The position numbers were made by a program, and so were the translations under genes. A DNA stretch of 64,000 nt from Prunus persica (lineage: Eukaryota > Streptophyta > Magnoliopsida > Rosales > Rosaceae). The notes beneath the pieces were generated by a model that worked only from the letters and a program-made list of their open reading frames with translations, did no database searches and was not told the origin of the DNA. Shown one piece after another: positions 25,422 through 36,445 of this stretch. The DNA is taken from positions 4,487,269 through 4,551,268 of the forward strand of contig NC_034009.1 of the NCBI RefSeq assembly GCF_000346465.2, given 5' to 3'. The first letter of the stretch is position 1. Each line of letters opens with the position of its first letter.

Positions 25422-25558
25422 TTTTTTTTTAGGACTTTTCCTATTGAGAGGGGCAATAACATATTAAACTCACACACACTACTTGGATGCTAGGACTGGA
25501 ACCATGACATTTCCTGAGAAGAGCATTTGCTCCAAACCACTACACTAGTGGGTCCTTT
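25422..25558 (-). mobile_element. tRNA-derived SINE, copy 1
   Basis: On the minus strand: an A box TAGTGTAGTGG, then a B box GGTTCCAGTCC about 45 bases on, and a run of A at the 3' end. It aligns along its length with the plus-strand copy at 30887-31033. RNA polymerase III boxes of this kind define plant SINEs. Confidence 0.7.
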
Positions 25559-26135
25559 GCATTACCTTTAATTTAAAAAAGAATGAATATATTAATAACC
25601 AATATAATATTTTCGATAAACACTAAAATGATCGCGGCGATGACGATCAATGTGGTCCTAATTTCTTTTCTTCATTTAAAAAATTATGTTCAACAATGTG
25701 GTCCTTACATATACACACAATGACACACACATATACAGTACATGTATGGATGTCCTTGGATTGAAAATTCATGTGGGAAGTACACACAAGTCTAATTCTA
25801 CAAGTATATTCTTTAGGGTTTAGCATTATTCAAGATAATATTTCCCAAATTAATTAAATTTGGGTTCTCGTGGGGATGGATATTAAGATGTCAAGTGCCA
25901 TAGGACAAAAAATTTAAAAATAAAATAAAATAATAAAAGTCCAAGGTCAAATTAATGGGGGTTAGTTTGGTAATCATGTCATGTGCAAAATATGTATAAG
26001 GACGTTACTGTGGCTCACAAATTCTGTGTCACATTAAAGTTATATAGTTTCCTCCTAATCCAAATCGTAAGTGAATAGCTAAGGAAACCTTCCCTCTCTT
26101 TCTTGTACACTTTCCTCTGAAGGTTATCTGATGCT

Positions 26136-26141
26136 TATAAA
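26136..26141 (+). promoter_or_regulatory. Candidate TATA box of the LAS gene
   Basis: TATAAA about 200 bases before the ATG, which would leave a leader of about 170 bases. The flanks (24349-26337) hold the SINE and MITE already listed and otherwise nothing gene-like. Confidence 0.45.
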
Positions 26142-26337
26142 CCCTAGCTAGCCACCATATATTTCTTCTTAGATAGATAGAACATAATTTTCTTTGGGGT
26201 TTTTTTTTTTTTGGTGGGTTTGTAATGAATTATGTAATCTCCACTCAAATCACATTCCCTACTATAAGATATGATATCAGATTCTTTTATGTTATAATAA
26301 TACTATTGTTTCATGTCTGTTAGAAGGTAAAAGAATA

Positions 26338-26639
26338 ATGTGGAGGCTGAAGCTTTCAGAAGGCAAAGATCCATGGCTTACGAGTGTAAATAATCACATT
26401 GGAAGACAATATTGGGAGTTTGATCCAAATCTTGGAACACCAGAAGAGAGAGCTCAAGTGGAAAAAGCTCGTCACGAGTTTCGCAAGAATCGTTTTCAAT
26501 CCAAACATAGCTCTGATCTCTTAATGAGACTTCAGGTGAGGCAGCTCTCACTGTGCATGGTTTCTCTCATAAATATTTCATTTTTCTGATATATATATGA
26601 AATGACTTTAATTAATTTGGGTTAATTAACTAATTGTAT

Positions 26640-26676
<37 letters not shown>

Positions 26677-29600
26677 AATACAAAGTTTGCAAAGGAGAAA
26701 GCATGTGAAATGAAGCAAGTACCAGCTCAGGTGAAAGCGAGAAGTGATGAAGAAGAAATAAGTGAGGAAGCAGTGGGGATCACACTGAGAAGGGCCTTGA
26801 GCTTTTACTCCACTCTGCAGGCTGAGGATGGTTTCTGGCCTGGTGACTATGGGGGACCTTTGTTTCTTCTACCTGGCTTGGTAAGATTAATTTCAATAAT
26901 TTTTTTTTTTATACAAACGAAATTGGGGTAGGGGAATCTAACCTAGGATCTCAGGTGCAAGGGTAAATGCAACCTTGTAATTAATTTCAATACTTACCCT
27001 ATATATGTTACTATGTGTATACAAATACCTTTCCATAATTTCCAGTCCTATAATAAGGCTAAGGTTGGGTTATACACGTTGACCTTAATTACCATATATT
27101 CTCTTTCATTTTTTGTTTCAAAAACCTTACCAACCATATAAAGGAGGTGAAAAACTAACTACTCATGCAAAACCATTCACGTTGTTCTAAACTTTTAAAG
27201 TCAAATAAAATAATAAAAATTAATACTACATGACGGGACACACGAGAAGTACCATGTGTAAATTACTAATTGATCATAATAATTGATGTAATAAGTTAGT
27301 CCGAATACATAAACAAATAATCTAAAGATGCATCCACTCTAACATTACTTCAAAAAAATAATATTTCGGTAAGCTTCCCCGAAGAAAGATCCAAAACTCT
27401 GCAGCCTCACATTTAAATTTATAGGAATATATGTTTAATTTTGAAGGATTTGCTAAAATTTTCTGCGTGAATTAACTCTAGCATTTTAGAGCTTTGCTTA
27501 AAGATATATACCTCAAGTTACGTAAGCACGTGTTTAGGCTCTCGATCGAGGGATAAAGTTATGAAAGTTGAAGGGATAATGCCATTATTCATCTTAAATT
27601 TATGAAAGTTCAAGGGATAAAGTTCCTTATAATATTAAACACTAATGTATAATGCCTCTGTAATTTCATGGAACATTCATTCAAACATAATATATTGTAT
27701 AATTCCTTTTCATCACATATATGGTCCCCCTTTTCTCCTGTTTTAGTCGTTCAAACGGACTGTCGATATATTTAACGTCATAGTCATTTTCTTCATATAA
27801 TATGATAATTAGTGTACGATGATAATGAAAGTATCCATTAAATGGATATTTTTTTAGTCTATTCGAACTTACGAGTTCAAATCAATAAGCAAGACTTTCT
27901 TTTCTCCCTTTAATAAAAACTTTTCATTGCTGTAACAATGATCCAATGCAATGGTCCCCCTTTCCCTCTTCTCCCCACTTCCCCTCCCTTTCTCTTGGTT
28001 TCAAGATATATATGTATAATGGATGAATTCTATGTCGTAGTCATATTTGTTGGTTTTGTGTATGATTTATATACATTAATCACCATCAAATGTTTGTTTA
28101 TATATACAATGTCCTACAATTAATAATATACAATTGTATAGAAAACAACTTTACATTAAAATCAAGCTGGCTCCCTTCATTATTGATGGTCCTATTTTCG
28201 ACCTCTCTTTTCCTTAATTCTTTATATTTTTATTTATTTATTTATAATCTGAGAACTTTTTGCCTGTCTCTTTATACCTCTTCTCTGTTATTTGTTTTTG
28301 TTCCCTTTTTGGTGCTACAATAATACACTGCGTAAATACCTAGCTGGCCAATATACCATATATCCCCCTTCTCTCAATCCTTCTTCATTGTCCATAAGGA
28401 ATCCCACAAAACATGGAAATCGAACAAGAAATTTAGGGTTTAGGGAATCCTTTGCGGTCCACAAGTATCCGAGAGAAACACAATTCAAAAATTAAAATAA
28501 AAAACAAAAGGAGAAAATATAATGTTAGTTTGTATATATACATATCTAACATTATATTTAGATATTGGAAATCACTGCTGGACCTCGGATGCAGTAATAA
28601 TTACTTTTAACCAATTGTACTACAAGTCTCTTGCTAAAGAAAAACTTCGTTCAATTATTAATAGTTAGGATTTAGGGTATTGTGGTGATTGATAAAACCA
28701 TCCACAACTGTATGCTACATACTATCATCTATTGTTGTTGTCAATTGGTCTTATATATTGTAGTGATCGATTTAGAATACCGTCATAGTGACATTCCGTG
28801 TTAGTGTGGGATAGATTTAGAATACAAGATGTCTCACCCTTATATCGCACAAATTAATTTAAGCGATGGGATTTTGTCCTAGGTTATTGGCTTATCTGTA
28901 ACAGGGGCCCTTCATGCAATCTTGCCGCATGAGCATCAACAGGAGATCTGCCGTTATCTGTACAACCATCAGGTATATCAATTTCTTAATTTTCCGAATG
29001 CTACCTGTCATTTGAAATGATTTTTAATGAGATTAATTAACAGTTGATGACATGATCGACCACAAAAAGTAGTAATTGATGTGTTTAATATTAGGCTGAC
29101 TTTGGCCATTTATTTGGAACCAATCAAATTATCTTCTAGGTGTAATTAAATAAATTATATATATGAACTAACAAATCCATTGGATATGGGTTGACTGACA
29201 TAACCAATTAACCAAACCACCTAATTCTTCTGTCTTTGAATGGAAGTATTAATGCCCACAATCCATTTTAATATTTATGGTTATCTTTTTGGTAATAGAG
29301 TTTTCTCGTACGCAGCACGTTCTTAAAGTGTTATGGAGGTCCGAACTTGAGACCACTGACTCGTTGACTACTACAAGTGTATTATTACTAAGGTTTTTTT
29401 TTTGGGTGCAATCTAATTGTAATGAATTGCAGAATATGGATGGAGGTTGGGGATTGCATATAGAAGGCCCCAGCACAATGTTCTGTACAGCTCTGTCCTA
29501 TGTCACTTTGAGATTGCTTGGAGAGGAAATGGACGGTGGTGATGGCGCCATGGATAGGGCACGAAAATGGATTCTTGATCGTGGTGGGGTTACCTTCATT

Positions 29601-32600
29601 CCATCATGGGGAAAGATGTGGCTTTCAGTAAGCACGCTTTTATTAACAAATTAAGCTGCCATTGCCCTCCACTAATTACTGTGGTCCTTATGAAATTAGC
29701 CAAAACAAAAATACAAGTTTATTTGTTCATGGATTGATAAATTTTTTTGATTGTTTTGCCGCCATATGTTAATGCTCATCATCTTGCACGGTTTTAACTG
29801 TAGCTTAATTTGGAAATGAAATTGGCAGGTCCTTGGTGTCTACGAATGGAGTGGAAACAATCCACTGCCACCGGAGTTGTGGCTTTTACCTTACTCTCTC
29901 CCAATACACCCAGGTGGGTGCATACATATTAAAAGCTTTCTAATTTTCTTTTACACCAAAGATCGAGAAGAAATCGAAAACAAGAATTCGAATGCATAAA
30001 TAAACATTTTTAACCATTTAAACTATAATAAATTCTTATAAAAAAGATTTTGGTTTTTTCTTCTGTTTTCTTCTTCTTTGTTTAGCGTGTATAATATGCA
30101 AGAATATTATCTATGAATGCATGTGATCGGAGAAAATTAACCAAGAATATGCTAATTAATTATAGCTACAGAATACAGACAAAAAGCTTAAGAAATTAAA
30201 AGTCAATCATGAAATGGATTAATGAATTAATTATGCATGATGAATGATGGTGCAGGTCGAATGTGGTGTCACTGCAGGATGGTTTATCTGCCCATGTCAT
30301 ATTTATATGGGAAGAGATTTGTGGGTCCCATCAACGGCCTTGTTTTATCACTCAGAAGAGAGCTTTATACCTTTCCCTATCACCTGATTGATTGGGACCA
30401 AGCAAGAAATCTATGCGCTAAGGTGCTACGTATTCTTTCTAGCCTTTTAGTTCTTATTAATTTAAAGAAATAAATAAAATAACATCTTATACATATAATA
30501 TTAACTGCACAAATATTATTTTAGAAAATTTCTTTTTGAATCAAACTTAAGCAAATAAAGACCCTTGCCGGTTATATTATATAAGGGTCCATTTGGATCG
30601 AGTGATTTCAAATTTAAGAATTTAGGTGACATTGTAAGGTTAAATTGGATGTTTATATTACCATATAGTCTATATGTTTGTCAAGATTTGAATTTAAAAA
30701 AACACAAAAACAAAATGGATTTCAAATGACTCATTGCATATAGTCACTTCAATCTAAATAATCCAAATATTCTACATCTAATTATTTCAAATATATACAA
30801 TCTAATATATCTAGTTTTCTTTAGCAAATTTAACTTTGTTGTCAAATCCAATCCTTTAACGTCCATCTCAATAGAGCCTAAGTTACAAAGGACTCATTAG
30901 TGTAATGGTTTGGAGCAAATATGCTCTCTTCTTCCGAAAAGATTATGGGTTCGAGTTCTATAACATCTGTGTAGTGTGTATGTGTGAGTTTAGTAAATTA
31001 TCGCCCCTCTCAATAGGAAAGATTCTAAAAAAATATAAAGCCTAAGTTCAATACTATATAAAGATAATTTAGTAATTTAATGCTTTATTTGTCTTTTCCA
31101 CATCCCACCTTTTTTTTTTCTCTTTATAGTAATATTTCATCACATCCCTTGCGGGATCTTATATATCTAGACGTTTTTTTTAAAAATATATCTCTCTCGA
31201 CTGTTATGAGCACTCGACTTTTATTTTTTATTTTTAATTAATTAAGAAAAATGGAAAACCAGATTAGGACCGCATCACATATTATTATATGTATTTGAAA
31301 GCATGATGGAGTCTTGGGGACGCTGCAATTCAAGTAACCAATGAAGTGCAAAGCAGTGCAGGTCAAAGGACTAAAATACACTTACCAGAAAAATAAAAAG
31401 ATTAAACTACAAATATGTAAAAAAGAAAGAGTCAACTGACAACAGGCAAGTCAAATTTGGTGGAAGGTTGTGAGGCCCGCTCAAATATCAGATGGAGTCG
31501 TAAGAATTCTGACTTTATTCTTCCTAGTTTATTAATCGAATCTGATCTCATGACATGATCATGTTTTTCATAATCATGTACGTTTAAAATATAAGACATA
31601 TACCAATAATAATTTAACTTTTTAAAGTAAATATAATTTAAAAAGTGCGTGGTTGTGGTTAGTTCATAAACTTTGGTTCAAATGACATTAAAAACAGTAG
31701 ACAAAGATGTACGACCTAATTTGAAGTTTTGACGTAACAATGGAAAAAAAAAAAGGAAAAAGGAAAAGTGTGGTGGTGTTATTAGGCTAGGTCTAGAGAT
31801 ATTCTTGATAATTCTAATTAGATCATAGATTTGGGCCTCCCATTTTCCTTGTACTAATAGTTTGTTAATTAGGTTCGATTAGGGTTTGATAGCTCAACTC
31901 CTAATTAAACTTCTTTTATGGGTTTAGTTGCACCAATAATCTAATCCCAACCTTTAATTTATCAGTTGAAATCAATCAAATTATGACATTTAAACCTTGG
32001 TATTTTAAGCTGTATATGTTTTAGAATCTAATGATCCGATCCAAATCGATTTGAAATCACAATTTGAGTTCCATTGAAGCTTGTTTTCCTTTTTCTGTTT
32101 ACAATCTAAATCCAATATAACCAAAGAAACTTAACAAAGATAAATTAAAACAATCTTCCTCTTCTAAATAATTTTGCATGCAGGAGGACTTGTATTATCC
32201 ACATCCCATTTTGCAGGACATCTTGTGGGGGAGTCTTCAAAAGGTTGGGGAGCCTCTTCTCATGAAATGGCCATTCTCCAGGCTAAGGCAAAAGGCTCTC
32301 CGCACTGTAATGCAGCACATACACTATGAGGATGAAAACACTCAGTATATTTGCATTGGACCTGTCAATAAGGTTTGCTTAAAAAAGAAAAAAAGAAGAT
32401 AAAATATGCAAGAAAGAAAGCATACTCTATCAATTTATTTTGGGTTATTTTGGAGATTAATTACCGGACCAAGTGTGTTTTTTCTTCATGATCAACAGGT
32501 ACTAAACATGATTTGTTGTTGGGTGGAGGATCCAAATTCAAAAGCATACAGGAACCATCTTTCAAGAATCAAAGATTATCTTTGGGTTGCAGAAGATGGA

Positions 32601-35600
32601 ATGAAAATGCAGGTCCTCAAATGAATAATTAATATTGTTTAATGATATCACATAATTATATTTAAAGGATGTGAGACTAATTAAACATTATTTTGATGAC
32701 ATGTAGGGATACAATGGATCTCAGTTTTGGGATGTTGCTTTGGCTGTGCAAGCAATCCTTGCAACCAACCTTGTCAATGAATCTGGTTTTGTGCTTCAGA
32801 AGGCGCACAATTTCATAAAAAACACACAAGTATTTAACCTCAAACTTAATTAATCACTACCAAAACATAATATAATATAATTAAGATATGACATCCCTAT
32901 TTAACTATAATCAACTGGGTTTTGGTGCTTGAATTAAGGTTAAGGCAAACAGCTCTGGCAATCTTAGTTATTGGTACCGCCACATTTCGAAGGGTGGATG
33001 GCCCTTCTCTACTCCAGACAATGGTTGGCCTGTCTCAGATTGTACGGCAGAAGGTTTGAAGGTAATATACTTGAGGGTTTGGAGTTGGCATAAAATAATA
33101 TTGGAGAAACCACATAATGCAACATATGATGTGCATTAGGAGCTGGTTAAACGTATTTGCTGGTTAAACAGTTTTCGAATTCAAGTGATTTCTTGCAAAG
33201 ACGATCTTTGAGAGAATACTTGGAAAATAGATGGTTCGGAAATATAATATAGAATGAGCTCTACAAAAGTGTCCCTCAATAAGCTTATTTGAACATCCCT
33301 TGATGTTCTATATGTATAAACATAACATTAATTGATGTAAGAATAAAGCTATTTAATACCATCTCAACTGACTATATCTAAGGAACAAACAGTTGATTTG
33401 TATATAAAATATTAACACGGCAATATATAATGCAAGCTAAGTTATTTGCTGATCCCTTATGATTGTCACCAAATATTTTGTTAGTTTGTAGCTTAAACAA
33501 CTTTGAAAAACTTACACCAACTAATTACAGGCGGCACTCTTACTATCACTTATGCCGTCTGAAATTGTGGGAGAAGCCATACAAGCGGATCAACTATATG
33601 ATGCTGTTAATGTGATATTATCCCTACAGGTGAAAACTACTTTTAATTAGTATTTATATATAATTCGTTAGAAGTTGATTCGATTAAGTATAATCATGGG
33701 ATTTTGTTCAAGTTTATATGCCGCGATTGTTTTTCTCTTGTTTGTCACACTGTTTGACATACATAATGAATGGATCATTGATCAAGTGGATTCTTGTCTT
33801 AATGTATAGTCGAGATTCACTCATTATAAATATATGCATGACAATATAAATCTGACAAGAAAACATTATTAACGTTGTAGAGTCATGCTTCCATGCGTGC
33901 GTTTTATAAGTTTCCAATAACTTTACTCTTTGACACAACAGAACAGTACTGGAGGATTTGCATCGTATGAACTCACAAGATCCTATGCCTGGTTGGAGGT
34001 GATGAAGCAATTCTGTCCTTTTCAATGGATATTTAGAGTACGTTAATTACATGTGGTTAATTAACTTTTTGAGAGGATCTGACACACTTTTCAATCCCAG
34101 ATGATCAATCCAGCTGAAACATTTGGAGACATCATTATTGATTATCAGTAAGATACAAAAATACTTTGTTTTCTGTCGAAAACAAATAAAATAGTGGCAC
34201 AAAAGATCTTATGACATATTATATACTCATAAAAAAATGCAGGTACGTGGAATGCACATCAGCAGCAATTGAAGGCCTTAAATCATTCATGAAATTATAT
34301 CCAGGACATAGGAGGAAAGAAATTGAAGCATGTATTGTAAAGGCAGTTAAATTCATCGAGAGCATACAACTACCTGACGGCTCATGGTAATTTGTTTCTC
34401 TTAGTGAAATATTAGAATGGCATTAAATTAATATGACTAGATGTGATTTTTAATCTTTGTGAAATATTTGGTAGCCTAAAAACAACCGTGATTTGGATTA
34501 TGTTTAATCTTACTAGGCTCAACGTCGTAGTATTATTAATCCCACCAAAAGGTTGGGGTTAAGTTGGATTGGTGTTATCTTCTTTAGTCCAATGTGATCC
34601 TGCTACACCATGTAATATAATAGCATATTTCAGTTAAGTAATCCCTTAATCAAGTGTAGTACCAAACACATCACTCGATTAGTGTTATCTTCTCCAATCT
34701 AATGTAATCCAATGCGATATAATTCCACCTCATAATCTAAATCCAATCCAAATCAGCAAATATAACCTTATATCAATCAATTAATGTTGCAGGTATGGGT
34801 CTTGGGGAGTCTGCTACACCTATGGAACATGGTTTGGGATAAAGGGGTTAGTGGCTGGCGGTAAGACCTACCATACTAGCCATAGCATTAGAAGAGCATG
34901 TGATTTCTTACTGTCCAAACAACTTGGTTCAGGCGGCTGGGGAGAGAGCTACCTATCATGCCAAAACAAGGTAAGGATCAATAAATTTTGGGAGCTACCT
35001 ATCATACGATTGGGTTGATTTGTTGAGTTTAGGAGGTTTTTCTGTTTAGTTTGTGACTATTATAATTCAAGGAAGCGGAGGATGTATGATTGTAGCTATA
35101 GAAGCGGCAATGTCCTCTTGTCAGACAATTTAGCATCTTATGTTAAGGGATTGTGACCTATCTAATAGTTTAGAAACACATTCTGACAACATAAACTGCT
35201 AGACTGTTTGACAATAGAATAGTTTCGATTAGATAATAACAGCATTTGCTGTTATATATTGTCACCAGACTATCCGTCAAGAGAACATTTTGAATTGTAC
35301 AATAGCAGCATTACGCTATTACATACATATTTGTAACGGTGTCTATTCTTCTGTGAGTGGACTAATAGGTATACACAAATCTCGAAGGGAACAAACCACA
35401 CATAGTGAATACTGGATGGGCAATGTTGGGTCTGATTGAAGCAGGCCAGGTGTGTTGCAGTCTGTGTTTCTCCTACAAAACCTATGTCTATAGAAATAGT
35501 AGATAACAATTTACTTGTTTTGTTTTATTTTACCATTTTTGACTGTTTAGGCTGAGAGGGATCCGATCCCCTTGCATCGTGCAGCAAAGCTGTTGATTAA

Positions 35601-35907
35601 TTCACAGATGGAAAATGGAGATTTCCCACAACAGGTACATTATCTATTAGTTTAGCTGTACTTCTCTTCCTAATCTCGAAAGATGGCTTAAATTCAAATC
35701 TCCGTTATGCATAACACACTTTTCATACTAAAATATTACAATTTTTTTTTTTTTGGACAGCAAATCATGGGAGTCTTCAATAAGAATTGCATGATCAGTT
35801 ATTCTGCATACAGAAATATCTTCCCCATATGGGCGCTTGGAGAATATAGCAATCGGGTATTGGCATTGCTACCTTATAAATGTATAAATCAAATTACCAG
35901 AAAATGA
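26338..35907 (+). CDS. LAS1: Lanosterol synthase-like oxidosqualene cyclase, complete, 18 exons, 771 aa
   Basis: Exons: 26338-26535, 26686-26880, 28883-28972, 29433-29627, 29829-29913, 30256-30422, 32184-32372, 32499-32612, 32707-32829, 32939-33061, 33531-33629, 33942-33998, 34101-34147, 34243-34386, 34793-34970, 35369-35449, 35551-35634, 35761-35907; all GT-AG. The frame is open for 771 codons plus TGA. Exons 3 to 17 have exactly the lengths of the CAS exons; exon 2 is 9 nt longer, and exon 18 gives 11 more residues. It starts [13 protein letters not shown] and has MWCHCR, GYNGSQ and DCTAE, so it is a protosteryl-type cyclase. At the CAS His477 and Ile481 positions it has Asn (PDNGW) and Val (WPVSDC). 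Published work on CAS mutants and Arabidopsis LAS links this pair to accurate lanosterol formation. Product assignment is therefore by residues, not by test. Intron 1 ends in an (AT)n tract with a poor pyrimidine run. Confidence 0.9.
30588..30885. repeat. MITE-like repeat, family copy 2, in LAS intron 6
   Basis: Starts GGGTCCATTTGGATCGAGTG and carries the same ordered blocks as 3640-4035 (TTATTTCAAATA, ACAATCTAATAT, GTCAAATCCAATCC). Non-coding. It sits inside the 1.76 kb intron between LAS exons 6 and 7. Confidence 0.5.
30887..31033 (+). mobile_element. tRNA-derived SINE, copy 2, in LAS intron 6
   Basis: A box TAGTGTAATGG at about 30898, B box GGTTCGAGTTC at about 30948, and an A-rich end (CTAAAAAAATA). 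Same family as the inverse copy at 25422-25558, about 80-85% alike by eye. Confidence 0.7.
33175..33310 (-). repeat. Single arm of the foldback MITE, in LAS intron 10
   Basis: The reverse complement holds GAGGGACACTTTTGTAGAGCT and CTATTTTCCAAGTATTC, matching the left arm of the element at 19018-19362. Only one arm was recognised. Confidence 0.5.
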
Positions 35908-35990
35908 GTGTTTAAATGCTTATGTACAAACAATCATGTGTTTTATTGGCTTTGTCGCTTCCTTTACGTTGGTTAATATGATGTATGTAT

Positions 35991-35996
35991 AATAAA
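35991..35996 (+). terminator. Candidate polyadenylation signal of LAS
   Basis: AATAAA 84 bases after the LAS stop codon. The 538-base spacer to the UTP21 stop codon has to hold the 3' ends of both convergent genes; nothing else was seen in it. Confidence 0.55.
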
Positions 35997-36445
35997 TGTT
36001 TTATATCCCAGTCCAAAAGAAAAATAATCCATCTTGCAGGGCAAGGGTAAAACTATTCGATCTTGCAGAGGCAGACAGTTACAGAAGATAATAATACACT
36101 GTAAAAATCTGTTGATCGCATTTGAAAACTATGTGAAATCTTCACCATTTCCCTAGACATCTGCAAATATATAACTCATCGTCTTCCCTGGAACTGAGTC
36201 TCCAGGGAAATAAACAATTTCAGTTAAAGAAGTTTGCAACTCTCAAGTCTCGATTCATTATCAGTCCTGGCTTCGATTAACAATTGCCAAGGCAGTTGAT
36301 CGAATGAAAAGGCAAGCATCAACTCTGGCCAACTTGAGAATGCAACAGAAATATTATCCATTACACGGAACCGTTCCTAAGCATGATACAAAATTGGGGA
36401 TGGATATGTAGAAAATCAGAAATACATGACAAAATTTCAGGGCAC

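Noticed and set aside
4453..35907. Triterpene biosynthetic gene cluster
   Set aside because: Only cyclases are present. No P450, glycosyltransferase, acyltransferase or other tailoring gene was found, and both cyclases are of the sterol type.
26338..35907. Plus-strand cyclase as beta-amyrin or lupeol synthase
   Set aside because: It has MWCHCR; beta-amyrin and lupeol synthases have a Tyr at the fourth position of this motif. The 477/481 residues also point to LAS.
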